Shown here: positions 15,833 through 29,418 of the stretch, one piece after another
Layout of the letters: each line of letters begins with the position of its first letter
How positions within the stretch are numbered: the first letter of the stretch is position 1
Source of the DNA: Burkholderiales bacterium RIFCSPHIGHO2_01_FULL_63_240
GTDB taxonomy: Bacteria; Pseudomonadota; Gammaproteobacteria; Burkholderiales; Burkholderiaceae_C
DNA length: 64,000 bases
Direction: 5' to 3'
Assembly: GCA_001770725.1 (NCBI GenBank)
Contig: MERU01000008.1
Span: 122,026-186,025, forward strand
Notes under the pieces: generated by a model
Database searches by the model: none
The model's input: only the letters and a program-made list of their open reading frames with translations
Told to the model about the DNA's origin: nothing
Position numbers and translations under genes: made by a program

Positions 15833-18800
15833 TTGACCTTGCACAAAGAAATCGAATTCGAAAACGACATCTGCAATCACTTGGCCGCCCATGGTTGGCT
15901 GTACGCAGAAGGCGATGCCAAGGGCTACGACGCGCTCCGCGCCCTGTTCCCCGCCGACGTGGTGGCTTGGATGCAGGAGAGCCAGCCCGACGCCTGGGCG
16001 GCCATCGTCAAGGCTCATGGCGCGAATGCCGAAGTCACCCTGCTGGACCGCCTGCGAAAGCTGATGGACGACCAGGGCACCTTGCATGTGCTGCGCGTGG
16101 GCCTGGAAATGATGGGCCTGAAAGCTCCGCTGAAGTTGGCCCAGTTCAGGCCTGCGCTGGCCATGAACCCGGAGTTGGAGGCCCGCTACGCAGCCAACCG
16201 CCTGCGCGTGGTGCGCCAGGTGCGCACCAACCACGACGACATCATCGACCTGGTGCTGTTCCTCAACGGCATCCCGGTGGCCACGGCCGAGCTGAAGTCT
16301 GAATTCACCCAGGGCATCAACGAGGCGGTGGACCAATACAAGTTCGACCGCATCCCCAAGCCCAAGGGCAAGGCCTTTGCCGAGCCCCTGCTCGACTTCC
16401 CCCGCGGGGCGTTGGTGCACTTCGCCGTCACCAACCGCACGGTGATGATGACGACCAAGCTGCAAGGGCCCAGCACCTACTTCCTGCCCTTCAACATGGG
16501 CGACCACGGCGCAGCGGGCAACCCGCCCAACGGCAAGGGCCACCGCACCCACTACCTGTGGGAGCAGATCTGGCAGCGCGACAGCTGGCTGGAGATCATC
16601 GCCCGTTACCTGGTCACGAAGCGCGACGAGAAGAAGCGCATCACCAGCGTGCTCTTCCCCCGCTACCACCAGCTCGATGCCACCCGCAAGCTGGTGCAGG
16701 CCGTGCTGGCCGAAGGCGTGGGGCAGAAGTACCTGATCCAGCACAGCGCGGGCAGTGGCAAGACGAATTCGATTGCCTGGGCGGCGCACTTCCTGGCCGA
16801 CCTGCACGACGCGGCCAACAACAAGCTGTTCAGCACCGTGCTGGTGGTGAGCGACCGCACCGTGCTCGACACCCAGCTGCAAGAGGCCATCTTCGACTTT
16901 GAGCGCACCGCCGGTGTGGTGGCCACCATCAAGGGCGAAAGCCAGAGCAAGAGCGGCGAGCTGGCCGAGGCCCTGTCAGGTGGCAAGAAGATCGTGGTGT
17001 GCACCATCCAGACCTTCCCGTTTGCGCTCAAGGCCGTGCAAGAGCTGGCCGCCACGCAAGGCAAACGCTTTGCCGTGATCGCCGACGAGGCCCACAGCTC
17101 GCAAACCGGTGAGGCCGCAGGCAAGCTCAAGCAGGTGCTCAGCGCGCAAGAGCTGCAAGACCTGGCCGATGGGGGTGAGGTGTCCGCCGAAGACATCTTG
17201 GCCGCTCAGATGAGCGCCAAGGCCGGCATGGCCGGCACCGCATCGGCCGTGACCTACGTTGCCTTCACCGCCACGCCCAAGGCCAAGACGCTGGAGCTGT
17301 TTGGCCGCAGGCCCAACCCTGATCTGCCGGCCGGGCCTGACAACCTGCCCGCGCCCTTCCACGTCTATTCGATGCGCCAGGCCATCGAAGAGGGCTTCAT
17401 CCTCGACGTGCTCAAGAACTACACCTCGTACAAGCTGGCCTTCAAGCTGGCCCACAACGGCAAAGAGTGGGACGACAAAGAGGTCGAGCGCAGCGAAGCC
17501 CTCAAGGGCCTGATGCGCTGGGTGCGCCTGCACCCCTACAACATCGCCCAGAAGGTGCAGGTGGTGGTGGAGCACTTCCTGGAGAACGTGCAGCCGCTGC
17601 TCAAGGGCCATGCCAAGGCCATGGTCGTGGTGGCCAGCCGCGTGGAAGCCGTCCGCTGGAAGCAGGCGGTGGACGAGTACATCAAGGCCCAGGGCTACAC
17701 ACTGGGCACCCTGGTGGCCTATTCAGGTGAGGTGAACGACCCGAAGGCGTTGCCCGAGCCGGTCACCGAAAACAGCGGACAGCTGAACCCCGGCTTGAAA
17801 GGCCGCGACATCCGCGACGCCTTCGCCACCGACGAGTTCCAGATCCTTCTGGTGGCCAATAAGTTCCAGACGGGCTTTGACCAGCCCTTGCTGTGTGGCA
17901 TGTACGTGGACAAGAAGCTCGCCGGCATCCAGGCCGTGCAGACCCTGTCGCGCCTGAACCGGGCCTACAACGGCGCGCATGGGTTGAAGGACACCACCTA
18001 CATCCTCGACTTCGCCAACGACCCGCAAGAGATCCTGGCAGCCTTCCAGACCTACTACGAGACGGCCGAGCTGGCCGGCGTGACCGACCCGAACCTGATC
18101 TTTGACCTGCGTGCCAAGCTGGACGCCACCGGCCATTACGACGACTTCGAGGTGGAGCGCGTGGTGCTGGTGGAGCTGAACCCCAAAGCCACGCAGGCCC
18201 AGCTGGTCGCCGCCATCGAGCCTGTGGCCGATCGGTTGCTCAAGCGCTTCAAGGCGGCCAAGGCAGCGGCGGACGAGGCCTTGGCAACACACGCCCATGA
18301 TGCAGCAGTGCCTAAAAGCCAAGGGGCCAAGGACGAACTGGAAGCCCTGACGCTGTTCAAGCGCGACCTGGCTACCTTCGTGCGCGTGTACGCCTTCCTG
18401 TCGCAGATGTTCGACTACGGCAACACGGCCATCGAAAAGCGCGCCATCTTCTTCAAGCGCCTGTTGCCGCTGCTGGACTTTGGCAAAGAGCGAGAAGGGG
18501 TTGACCTGTCCAAGGTCACGCTGACGCACCACAAGCTGAAGAAGCAAGGCGGCGCGGCCCTGGTGCTGGGTGAGAACGAGGGCGAGTACAAGCTCGACCC
18601 GATGACGGCACCCGGCAGCGGTCAGATTCAGGACAAGGAAAAGATCAAGCTGTCGGAGATCGTGCAGAAGGTCAATGACCTGTTCGATGGCGATCTGTCA
18701 GATGACGACAAGCTGATTTACGTGAACAGCGTGCTCAAGGGCAAGCTGTTGGAGTCGGACTTGTTGGTGCAACAGGCCATGAGCAACAGCAAAGAACGCT

Positions 18801-18979
18801 TTGCCGACTCGCCCGACCTGCGAGAGGTTCTGCGAGACGCCATCATCGATGCGTTCGAGGCGCATGACCTGATGAGCAAGCAGGCCCTTGATTCCGAGAA
18901 GGTTCGGCGCGGCTTGCTGAGCATTTTGTTGGGGCCTGCGGAGCTCTATGAGGCCCTCAGGGCAAAAGGGGCGAACTGA
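15833..18979 (+). CDS. hsdR: Type I restriction endonuclease subunit HsdR
   Basis: 1048 residues. The start is a TTG at 15833, fixed by AGGGAG six bases upstream and by the lack of an ATG before conserved sequence. The nuclease core is IDLVLFLNGIPVATAELKS with D139, E153 and K155 (PD-(D/E)xK type). The SF2 motor has Walker A SAGSGKT at 305-311 and motif II DEAH at 418-421 with HSSQTGEAAGKL following. The rest carries helicase motifs IV-VI (TGFDQPLLCGMYVDKKL, QTLSRLNRAY) and a C-terminal helical region for HsdM binding. It cleaves unmethylated DNA after ATP-driven translocation. The gene is separated from hsdMS by the GIY-YIG and fic genes, 23 bases after fic. Confidence 0.95.
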   Translation: MTLHKEIEFENDICNHLAAHGWLYAEGDAKGYDALRALFPADVVAWMQESQPDAWAAIVKAHGANAEVTLLDRLRKLMDDQGTLHVLRVGLEMMGLKAPLKLAQFRPALAMNPELEARYAANRLRVVRQVRTNHDDIIDLVLFLNGIPVATAELKSEFTQGINEAVDQYKFDRIPKPKGKAFAEPLLDFPRGALVHFAVTNRTVMMTTKLQGPSTYFLPFNMGDHGAAGNPPNGKGHRTHYLWEQIWQRDSWLEIIARYLVTKRDEKKRITSVLFPRYHQLDATRKLVQAVLAEGVGQKYLIQHSAGSGKTNSIAWAAHFLADLHDAANNKLFSTVLVVSDRTVLDTQLQEAIFDFERTAGVVATIKGESQSKSGELAEALSGGKKIVVCTIQTFPFALKAVQELAATQGKRFAVIADEAHSSQTGEAAGKLKQVLSAQELQDLADGGEVSAEDILAAQMSAKAGMAGTASAVTYVAFTATPKAKTLELFGRRPNPDLPAGPDNLPAPFHVYSMRQAIEEGFILDVLKNYTSYKLAFKLAHNGKEWDDKEVERSEALKGLMRWVRLHPYNIAQKVQVVVEHFLENVQPLLKGHAKAMVVVASRVEAVRWKQAVDEYIKAQGYTLGTLVAYSGEVNDPKALPEPVTENSGQLNPGLKGRDIRDAFATDEFQILLVANKFQTGFDQPLLCGMYVDKKLAGIQAVQTLSRLNRAYNGAHGLKDTTYILDFANDPQEILAAFQTYYETAELAGVTDPNLIFDLRAKLDATGHYDDFEVERVVLVELNPKATQAQLVAAIEPVADRLLKRFKAAKAAADEALATHAHDAAVPKSQGAKDELEALTLFKRDLATFVRVYAFLSQMFDYGNTAIEKRAIFFKRLLPLLDFGKEREGVDLSKVTLTHHKLKKQGGAALVLGENEGEYKLDPMTAPGSGQIQDKEKIKLSEIVQKVNDLFDGDLSDDDKLIYVNSVLKGKLLESDLLVQQAMSNSKERFADSPDLREVLRDAIIDAFEAHDLMSKQALDSEKVRRGLLSILLGPAELYEALRAKGAN

Positions 18980-19034
18980 GGTGTGCTCATTCGCCGAGGT
19001 GAAACAAGTCTTGAAACGAATCAATGCCCCAACA

Positions 19035-20465
19035 TCAAGCCGCCTTCGCCACCTGCCCCCGCTTGCCCAACAACCTCCGCCGCGTCTTCTCGATGTTGCT
19101 GCGCAGCGCATACAGCTCATCCGCATGCGCCAGTGGCACCGTGATCTGGCTCGCCACCCGGTCCAGCTCATCGAGCTCGTTGAGCAGCTCGGTCGCGTCG
19201 CCGTCGCCTTCTTCCATGCGCGCTTCAACGGCCTGCAGCCGCGCGTACCAGCGGAACACGCGCTGCCTCACGCGGTAGGTATACAAAGGCGGCACCACGC
19301 GTGAAATCGGCAGCAGCAGCACGATCAAGCCGCCCACGACCAGCCACATGCGCTCGAGCAGGTTGCTGGCCCAAAAGGGCAGGTAGCGTTGCCAGAAGGG
19401 CGGTGTGCCGTTGATGGCGCGGTCGCCCTCGGTGCTGACGGGCAGCTCGCTGGTGCGGGTGTTGGGGAAGTCGCGCGCGCCGTTGAACCAGCCCGCGCCG
19501 CCGTGGATCTGCTGTGCGGCCTGCGCGAAGAGCTGGCGCAGCGCGGGGTGGGTGTCGTCGCGGGTCAGCAAGGCGGTGGTGGCGGCCAGCATGCCGACGT
19601 CTTCAGGCGGCAGGTCGCGCGCGAGGTCGACCATGCCGCGCGGCAGCGTCACCGTCTGCAGGAAAGGAAAGCGCCGCGAGAGCGCGTCGGCCTGCGGCAC
19701 CTCGGCCAGCGCGACGCCGGGGTGCAGCAACAGCCTTTGCACCGTGGGCGACTCGGGCGCGGTCATCAGCACCAGGGCGTCGATCTGGCCGGCCTTGAGG
19801 GCCTCGGCGGCGTCCTTGGGGGGCAGCTCGCTGGCGATGAACGAGGTGGGCCCCAGGCCGTTGGCCAGCAGCAGGCGGCGCATCAGCTCGGGCACGCCGC
19901 TGCCGGCCTCGTCTAGGTTGATGCGCAGGCCTTGCAGCTGGCTGAGCGAGGTCAGCGAGGCGGGGCGGGCTTGCGCCCCATTCTTCGTGGCCGGGTTGGC
20001 CTCGGCGTGGAGCGCTGCAGGCCGGTAAAAGATCCACAGCGGCTCGTAGAACAGGGCCCCGAGGGACAGGATGCCTTCGTTGGGGTCTTCGTCCTCGTCG
20101 AGGTCGCTTTCGGGGCCGCTGTCGCTGCCGCCGCGCACGAAGGCGACGTCGGCGCGGCCTTCGCGCAGGGCCTGCAGGTTGGAGGCGGGGCCGTCGGACG
20201 CGAGCAGTTGCACCTCGATGCCGTCCCTGGCGAGCGCTTGCGCATAGCGCTGGCCGAACTCGGCGTAGGCGCTGCCCGCGGGGCCCGTGGCCAGGGTGAC
20301 GGTGCGCGGCGGTTGCGGGTCGAGCCACCAGTAGGCCGCCGCCAGCAAGGCCAGGGCGAACAGCAGCACGGGGCCCACCGAGGTGAGCATGTCGCGCAGC
20401 GACTCCACCCACAGGTGAACGGTTTGGCGCGCGCGGCGGGCCACGGAAGGAGGACGGTCGGCCAT
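19035..20465 (-). CDS. TAXI-family TRAP transporter periplasmic-binding-like protein, membrane anchored
   Basis: 476 residues. The ATG at 20465 (MADRPPS) is preferred over a start at 20513 since the latter adds a non-conserved Cys-rich leader. One membrane segment lies near residues 30-50 ([19 protein letters not shown]). The periplasmic part is TAXI-like: [24 protein letters not shown], then [11 protein letters not shown] and [24 protein letters not shown] second membrane segment ([13 protein letters not shown], about residues 385-400) is followed by a cytoplasmic coiled helix rich in Glu/Arg. No TRAP permease genes are adjacent, and the two membrane segments are unusual for a simple binding protein, so a sensory or orphan role is possible. 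It is convergent with hsdR. Confidence 0.8.
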   Translation of the reverse strand: MADRPPSVARRARQTVHLWVESLRDMLTSVGPVLLFALALLAAAYWWLDPQPPRTVTLATGPAGSAYAEFGQRYAQALARDGIEVQLLASDGPASNLQALREGRADVAFVRGGSDSGPESDLDEDEDPNEGILSLGALFYEPLWIFYRPAALHAEANPATKNGAQARPASLTSLSQLQGLRINLDEAGSGVPELMRRLLLANGLGPTSFIASELPPKDAAEALKAGQIDALVLMTAPESPTVQRLLLHPGVALAEVPQADALSRRFPFLQTVTLPRGMVDLARDLPPEDVGMLAATTALLTRDDTHPALRQLFAQAAQQIHGGAGWFNGARDFPNTRTSELPVSTEGDRAINGTPPFWQRYLPFWASNLLERMWLVVGGLIVLLLPISRVVPPLYTYRVRQRVFRWYARLQAVEARMEEGDGDATELLNELDELDRVASQITVPLAHADELYALRSNIEKTRRRLLGKRGQVAKAA

Positions 20466-20549
20466 GGGGTCAGGGTGGTGAAGGCGTTGAAAGCGGTTTG
20501 CGTCGCAGCACAAAGCCTACCCCAGGTGCCTTGCCTGGCGCCGTGGTCG

Positions 20550-20567
20550 TATACTCCCCCCCACTAT
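20550..20567 (+). promoter_or_regulatory. FrmR operator overlapping the -10 of the frm promoter
   Basis: ATACT, a run of seven C, then ACTAT (20551-20567) is the layout of CsoR/RcnR/FrmR operators: AT-rich imperfect inverted half-sites flanking a G/C tract. TATACT at 20550-20555 is a good -10 hexamer inside the left half-site, so bound repressor would block RNA polymerase. It lies 12 bases before the frmR start. Confidence 0.7.
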
Positions 20568-20579
20568 CTGAGCCGCGCC

Positions 20580-22009
<1,430 letters not shown>

Positions 22010-22034
22010 GTGAAGACCCACACGGAGACACGCC

Positions 22035-22883
22035 ATGCAACGCGTTGAGCAACACGCCAGCTTCGGCGGCAGCCAGGAGGTGTGGCAGCACACCTCGGCC
22101 ACGCTGGGCTGCGAGATGAAGTTCGCCGTCTACTTGCCGCCAGCCGCGCTGCGTGGCCAGGCCTGCCCGGTGCTGTACTGGCTTTCGGGCCTGACCTGCA
22201 CCGAGCAGAACTTCATCACCAAGGCGGGCTTTCAGCGGCACGCGGCCGAGCACGGTTTGATCGTGGTGGCGCCCGACACCAGCCCGCGCGGCGAAGGGGT
22301 GGCCAACGACACGGGCTACGACCTGGGCCAGGGCGCGGGCTTTTACGTGAACGCCACGCAGGCGCCGTGGGCGGCGCACTACCGCATGCAGGACTACGTG
22401 TCCCAGGAGCTGCCGGCGCTGGTCGAGCAGCACTTCGCGGTCACGCAGCAACGTGGCATCTTCGGACACTCGATGGGCGGGCATGGCGCATTGATCACGG
22501 CGTTGCGCCACCCGGGTCGCTACCGCAGCGTGTCGGCGTTCTCGCCCATCGTGGCGCCTTCGCAGGTGCCTTGGGGGCAGAAGGCCTTGGGGGCCTACCT
22601 GGGGCCCGATCCGGCGGCCTGGGCCGAGTGGGACGCCGTGGCGCTGATCTCTTCGCTGCCGCAGGGCGCCGAACGCCTGCCGCTGCTGGTCGACCAGGGC
22701 GAGGCCGACGAGTTCCTGGCCGGTCAACTGCGGCCCGAGCTGCTGGCCGCAGCCTGCGAGCAAGCGGGTCACCCCTTGACGCTGCGCCGGCATGCGGGGT
22801 ATGACCACAGCTACTACTTCATCGCCAGCTTCGTCGGTGAGCACGTGGCGCACCACGCGCAAGCCTTGAAGTCGCCGGGTTGA
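22035..22883 (+). CDS. fghA: S-formylglutathione hydrolase
   Basis: 282 residues, an esterase-D type alpha/beta hydrolase that splits S-formylglutathione into formate and glutathione, the second step of formaldehyde detoxification. The nucleophile is Ser146 in GHSMGGHGAL, the oxyanion region is YWLSGLTCTEQNF, and the likely Asp/His partners lie in LVDQGEADEF and GYDHSYYFIASF. It follows frmA by 25 bases. Confidence 0.95.
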   Translation: MQRVEQHASFGGSQEVWQHTSATLGCEMKFAVYLPPAALRGQACPVLYWLSGLTCTEQNFITKAGFQRHAAEHGLIVVAPDTSPRGEGVANDTGYDLGQGAGFYVNATQAPWAAHYRMQDYVSQELPALVEQHFAVTQQRGIFGHSMGGHGALITALRHPGRYRSVSAFSPIVAPSQVPWGQKALGAYLGPDPAAWAEWDAVALISSLPQGAERLPLLVDQGEADEFLAGQLRPELLAAACEQAGHPLTLRRHAGYDHSYYFIASFVGEHVAHHAQALKSPG

Positions 22884-22924
22884 GCCGCTGCGGGTGGCAC
22901 GCCCCCTGCTAGCCACACCACACC

Positions 22925-25209
<2,285 letters not shown>

Positions 25210-25213
<4 letters not shown>

Positions 25214-26049
25214 ACGCCCGAGCGTCGCTGGATGGTGCGGGCGATGGCCAGGCGTCGGCGCCGCCCGCGGGCCTGCGCCGGGTGGCCGTGCAGCGTCACG
25301 ATGGCGCGTTGCAACGCGCCGACCACGACTGGGTGATCGACGAGGCCCCCGTGGCGCTCGTCTACAACGGCGTTTCGCACGTGGTCATGATGGCCACCCC
25401 GACCGCATTGGAAGAGTTCGCCGTCGGTTTCTCGCTGTCAGAGGGCTTGCTGCAGGGCGTGGACGAGCTGCGCGACGTGCGCGTCGAGCCCGCCGAGGTC
25501 GGCACCAGCGTGCACCTGGACGTCTCGCCCCGCGCCTTCGATCGCTTCAAGGACCGGCGTCGTCAGCTTGCGGGGCGCACGGGTTGCGGCCTGTGCGGCA
25601 TCGACAGCCTGCAGGCCTTCGAGCAGGCCTTGCCCACCGCCTCGGTGCACGGCGCTTTGCGCGCCCCTGGCGACCTTGGTGCCGCCTTGCGCCGGGCCCT
25701 GCAAGCCCTGCCCTCGCGCCAGACGCTGCAGGCGCACAGCGGCGGATGCCACGCGGCGGCCTGGGCCACGCCCGAGGGTGAGCTCGTTTGCGTGCGCGAG
25801 GACGTCGGACGCCACAACGCGCTCGACAAGCTCATCGGGGCCATGGCGCTGCAGGGGCCGCTGCCGGCGGGCCTCGTCGTGGTCTCCAGCCGCGCCAGCC
25901 ACGAGATGGTCAGCAAGTGCGTGCGCGTGGGCGCGGGCGCCCTGGGCGCGATCTCGGCCCCCACCTCGCTGGCCATCTCGCTGGCGCAGCGCAGCGGCTT
26001 GCAGCTGTTCGGCTTTTGCCGGGGCGATTCGGTGGTGGCTTACGCCTGA
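25210..26049 (+). CDS. fdhD: Formate dehydrogenase accessory sulfurtransferase FdhD
   Basis: 279 residues, from an ATG that overlaps the previous stop as ATGA. FdhD passes sulfur from IscS to the molybdenum cofactor of formate dehydrogenases. The two key cysteines are present in TGCGLCG (Cys126, Cys129). Other family blocks are EEFAVGFSLSEGLL near residue 75, HSGGCHAAAW and EDVGRHNALDKLIG, and SSRASHEMVSKC. An in-frame upstream extension runs through the oxidoreductase gene and is not real. Confidence 0.93.
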
Positions 26050-26062
26050 GGCGCGGCCCGAC

Positions 26063-27241
26063 TCAGCCGCGCAGCCCGGCCACGAAGCGACCCAATCGCG
26101 CCAGCCCCTCGACCAGGTCCTCGCGCGAAGCCGCGTACGACAGCCGCACGAAGCGCCCCGCCTCGCTCGCCCCGAAGTCATGGCCTGGCGTCAACGCCAC
26201 GTGCGCTTGCTGCAAGGCCTGCTCGCAAAAGCCCATCGCGTCCAGCCCCGTCTGGCTCACGTCGATGTAGACGTAGAAGGCGCCGTCGGGCGGCACCGGC
26301 ACCGGCAGCCCGATGTCACGCAAGCCTTGCAGCACCAGCGAGCGCCGCTGGGCAAACTCCCGCTTGCGCGCTTCGCAGACGGCGATCGACTCGGGCGTGA
26401 AGCAAGCCAGCGCGGCCAGCTGTGCCGGCGTGGGCGCGCAGATGTAGTAGTTCTGCGCCAGCCGCTCCATCGCCGGCACCAGCGCCTCGGGCACGACGGC
26501 CCAGCCCAGGCGCCAGCCCGTCATGCCGAAGTACTTCGAGAAGCTGTTGATGACGCAGGCGCCCGCATCGGCGGCCAGCACCGTGGGCGCGGGCGTGCCG
26601 TCGGCTTGCGCGTCGCTGAGGTTCAGGTAGATCTCGTCGACGATGCGCCAGGCACCCTTCGCACGCGCCCATTCGCAGATGGCGGCGAGCTCGGCGGGCG
26701 GCACCGAGGTGCCCGTCGGGTTCGAGGGCGTGGCGATCATCAGCCCCTTGGTGCGGGCCGACCCGTGGCGCTGCAGCGCCGCCAGGTCGAGCTGAAAGCG
26801 AGACGCGGCATCGGTGGGCACCAGGCGCACGTCGGCACCGAAGGCGCTCAGGAACTGTCGGTTGCAGGGGTAGGACGGGTCGCCCACCAGCACCTCGTCG
26901 CCCGGGTCCACCAGCGCGGCGGTCAGCAGCAGCAACGCGGCCGAGGCCCCGGCCGTCACCACCACCCGGTCGGGTGACAGCTTCAGGCCATGGGCCTGTT
27001 CGTAGAACCCGGCGATGGCCTCGCGCAGCGCCGGCAGGCCCAGCGCCCCGGTGTAAGGCAGCGCCACCTCACCGGCCACGCGTTGCAGCTCGGCGCGCAC
27101 GGCAGGAGGCGCACCGAAGTCCGGCTCGCCCAGGTTCAGGCGGATGACGCGGTGGCCGGCCGCTTCGAGCTCGGCGGCCCGCTTGCCGAACTCCATGGCC
27201 AGGAAGGGGGCGATGGCTTGGGCGCGTTGAGAGATCTGCAT
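26063..27241 (-). CDS. Pyridoxal-phosphate aminotransferase, class I/II
   Basis: 392 residues from the ATG at 27241 (MQISQRAQAI). It carries the fold-type I hallmarks: IRLNLGEPDFGAPP, YTGALGLPALREAIAGFY, the substrate-pocket stretch SNPTGT, and the PLP lysine in NSFSKYFGMTGWRLGW (Lys236). The C-terminal RFVRLSYA contains the carboxylate-binding Arg. It most resembles aspartate/aromatic or alanine-type aminotransferases; the amino donor cannot be fixed. It is convergent with fdhD and divergent from the AsmA-like gene, with an inverted repeat in between. Confidence 0.88.
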   Translation of the reverse strand: MQISQRAQAIAPFLAMEFGKRAAELEAAGHRVIRLNLGEPDFGAPPAVRAELQRVAGEVALPYTGALGLPALREAIAGFYEQAHGLKLSPDRVVVTAGASAALLLLTAALVDPGDEVLVGDPSYPCNRQFLSAFGADVRLVPTDAASRFQLDLAALQRHGSARTKGLMIATPSNPTGTSVPPAELAAICEWARAKGAWRIVDEIYLNLSDAQADGTPAPTVLAADAGACVINSFSKYFGMTGWRLGWAVVPEALVPAMERLAQNYYICAPTPAQLAALACFTPESIAVCEARKREFAQRRSLVLQGLRDIGLPVPVPPDGAFYVYIDVSQTGLDAMGFCEQALQQAHVALTPGHDFGASEAGRFVRLSYAASREDLVEGLARLGRFVAGLRG

Positions 27242-27284
27242 GAGGCGGTGCGGGAGGTCGAGGGCGCAGTGTAGTGCCGCGCCC

Positions 27285-27306
27285 GGTGTCGGCGGTGTCC
27301 GACACC
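27285..27306. promoter_or_regulatory. Perfect inverted repeat in a divergent promoter region
   Basis: GGTGTCGG, six bases (CGGTGT), then CCGACACC. Each half is eight bases and exact. It lies 44 bases from the aminotransferase start and 55 from the AsmA-like start, a suitable place for a dimeric regulator operating both genes. No regulator gene is adjacent. Confidence 0.4.
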
Positions 27307-27360
27307 TGAGCCCGCCTTTGGCCGACGCCCATCGCGCGTGCTTTCTGCTCAGATGGGTGC

Positions 27361-29418
27361 ATGAGTGTGAACACGTCCGTCCACCCGGCAGCGGCCCCCC
27401 AGCCACCGGCCAGATCGTGGCCCTGGCGAGGCCGGGTCTTGGCGCTGCTGGGGGCGCTGTTGTTGATGTTGGGGCTGGTGTGGGGCGAGCGCCAGGGCTG
27501 GCCCTGGCTGGTGCAACCGGCCGCCGACCTGGTGGCGCGCTTGATCGACCGGCGGGTGGACGTGGCCGGTCAGGCGCAGGCTCGGCTGCACCTGTGGGGC
27601 GGTGTGCGCCTGAGCGCGCCGCAGTTGCGCATCGGCGCACCCGCCTGGGCCCCGGCCGACACCCCCTGGCTGCTCAGCCTGCACGATGGCGAGCTGGCCG
27701 TGGGCTACGCCGCCTTGTGGCGCATGGCCCAAGGCGGCCGCATCGAGATCGAACGCTTGGAGGCCCGGCGCCTGCAGGCCTGGTTGACCCGCCTGCCCGA
27801 TGGCCGGGCGAGCTGGCAGCTCGGGCCCCAGTCGTCCGCGCAGACCCCTGATGCCGCTGTCACCGAAGTCGCCAAGCCCCTGTGGCAGAGCGTGACCGTG
27901 CGCGACATGGCCCTGCACCAGGGCCTGTTCAACGTTGACGACCAGGTGCTGGGCCTGCAGGCGAGGGTGTCGGCCAGCGTGGTGCCGGAGGCCCAGGCCA
28001 GCGCCCCGGGCGACCCGGAACACCGCGAGCCGAGCTGGCATTGGGCGGCCGTGGCGCAGGGCAGCCACCGTGGCCTGCCTTTGCACATGCAGGCCCACTC
28101 CAGCCTGCCCTGGCGCTGGCTGACCGACCGCGAACTGGTGCTCGAAGGCAGCGTCGGCCGCGCCCGCGTCAGCTACCAGGGTCCGGCGCCCGACGCCAGC
28201 GGTGCGGGGGCGGGCCGCTTCAGCCTCGCGGGGCCGTCGCTGGCGGCCGTGGGGGAGGCGGTGGGCATCACCCTGCCCACCACCCCTGCGTTCCAGATGA
28301 GGGGGGCCCTGTGGTGGCATGGCGAGCGCACCAACGTCAAGGTGGTTCAGGCGCGCATCGGCGACAGCCGGCTGTCGGGCGACTTCACCCACGACCGCGG
28401 CACCACCCCTCCCAGCCTGGTCGGTGTGCTGCGCGGCCAGCGTCTGGCCCTGGCCGACCTGGGCCCGGCCGTCGGCGTGCCGGTGCCGGGCGATGCGGCC
28501 CAGGCCAAGGCCTCGGACCGCGTCCTGCCCGACCGGCCCTTCAACCTGCCAAGCCTGCGCGCCATGGACGCCGACGTGCGCCTGGCCATCGACCTGTTCG
28601 ACACGGGCAACACCGCGCTGCAGGCCATGCGCGACCTGCGTGGCCGCATCGTGCTGCAAGGCGGCGTGCTGCGGCTGGAGCAGCTGTCGACGCGGCTGGC
28701 TCAGGGCAGCGTGCGGGGCCTCATCGAGCTGGACGCCCGCCAGCCCGAGCAAGCCTTGCTCAGCGCCGACCTGAACGTCGACGATGTGCGCCTGGAGCAA
28801 TGGGCCAAGCCCTTGCAGCGGCAGGGCCGCGCGCCGCTCGCCTCGGGCGTGCTGTCCGGTCGCATCGTGGTCAATGGCCGGGGCCGCTCCACCGCGGGGC
28901 TGCTGGGCACCTTGGGCGGGCATGCCGATCTGGCGCTGCGCGATGGCCAGGTCTCGCACCTGGGCATCGAGCTGGCGGGCCTGGACCTGATGGAGGGGCT
29001 GGTCGAGTTCATCTCGGGCGACGAGTCGCTGCCGATCAGCTGTGCCCAGGTGCGCCTGGAGGCGCGCGACGGCGTGTTGCGTCCCGCGCCGGCCATCGTC
29101 ACCACGCCCGACTCCACGCTCTGGGCAGACGGCCACATCTCGCTCAAGGACGAGACGCTCGACCTGCGCACCCGTGTCGCGCCGAAAGACTTCTCGCTGT
29201 TGACCTTGCGCACGCCCGTGCAACTGAGCGGCCCCTGGCGCCAGGTCGATGTGAAGGTGATCCACCCCGAGACGTGGATGCGCATCCTGGGCGCTGCCGC
29301 CCTGGCCGTGGTGCACCCGCTCGCCGGTGTGCTGCCACTGGTGGACCCGGGGCAGCGAGAGGTCGCGCGTGCCGCCGACCTGCGCTGCCGCAGGGCGATG
29401 GCCGGCAAGGCTTCCTGA
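27361..29418 (+). CDS. AsmA-family outer-membrane biogenesis protein
   Basis: 685 residues. One N-terminal membrane anchor (about residues 24-42, VLALLGALLLMLGLVW) is followed by a long periplasmic beta-rich region. It has the AsmA start pattern (LVARLIDRRVDVAGQAQARLHLWGGVRLSAPQLRIG) and end pattern (VVNGRGRSTAGLLGTLGGHADLALRDGQVSHLGIELAGLDL, then LQARDG-like and WADGHISLKDETLDLRTRV). AsmA-like proteins form hydrophobic grooves thought to carry phospholipids between the membranes. Neighbouring genes (BON lipoprotein, MCE transporter) point the same way. Confidence 0.85.
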   Translation: MSVNTSVHPAAAPQPPARSWPWRGRVLALLGALLLMLGLVWGERQGWPWLVQPAADLVARLIDRRVDVAGQAQARLHLWGGVRLSAPQLRIGAPAWAPADTPWLLSLHDGELAVGYAALWRMAQGGRIEIERLEARRLQAWLTRLPDGRASWQLGPQSSAQTPDAAVTEVAKPLWQSVTVRDMALHQGLFNVDDQVLGLQARVSASVVPEAQASAPGDPEHREPSWHWAAVAQGSHRGLPLHMQAHSSLPWRWLTDRELVLEGSVGRARVSYQGPAPDASGAGAGRFSLAGPSLAAVGEAVGITLPTTPAFQMRGALWWHGERTNVKVVQARIGDSRLSGDFTHDRGTTPPSLVGVLRGQRLALADLGPAVGVPVPGDAAQAKASDRVLPDRPFNLPSLRAMDADVRLAIDLFDTGNTALQAMRDLRGRIVLQGGVLRLEQLSTRLAQGSVRGLIELDARQPEQALLSADLNVDDVRLEQWAKPLQRQGRAPLASGVLSGRIVVNGRGRSTAGLLGTLGGHADLALRDGQVSHLGIELAGLDLMEGLVEFISGDESLPISCAQVRLEARDGVLRPAPAIVTTPDSTLWADGHISLKDETLDLRTRVAPKDFSLLTLRTPVQLSGPWRQVDVKVIHPETWMRILGAAALAVVHPLAGVLPLVDPGQREVARAADLRCRRAMAGKAS

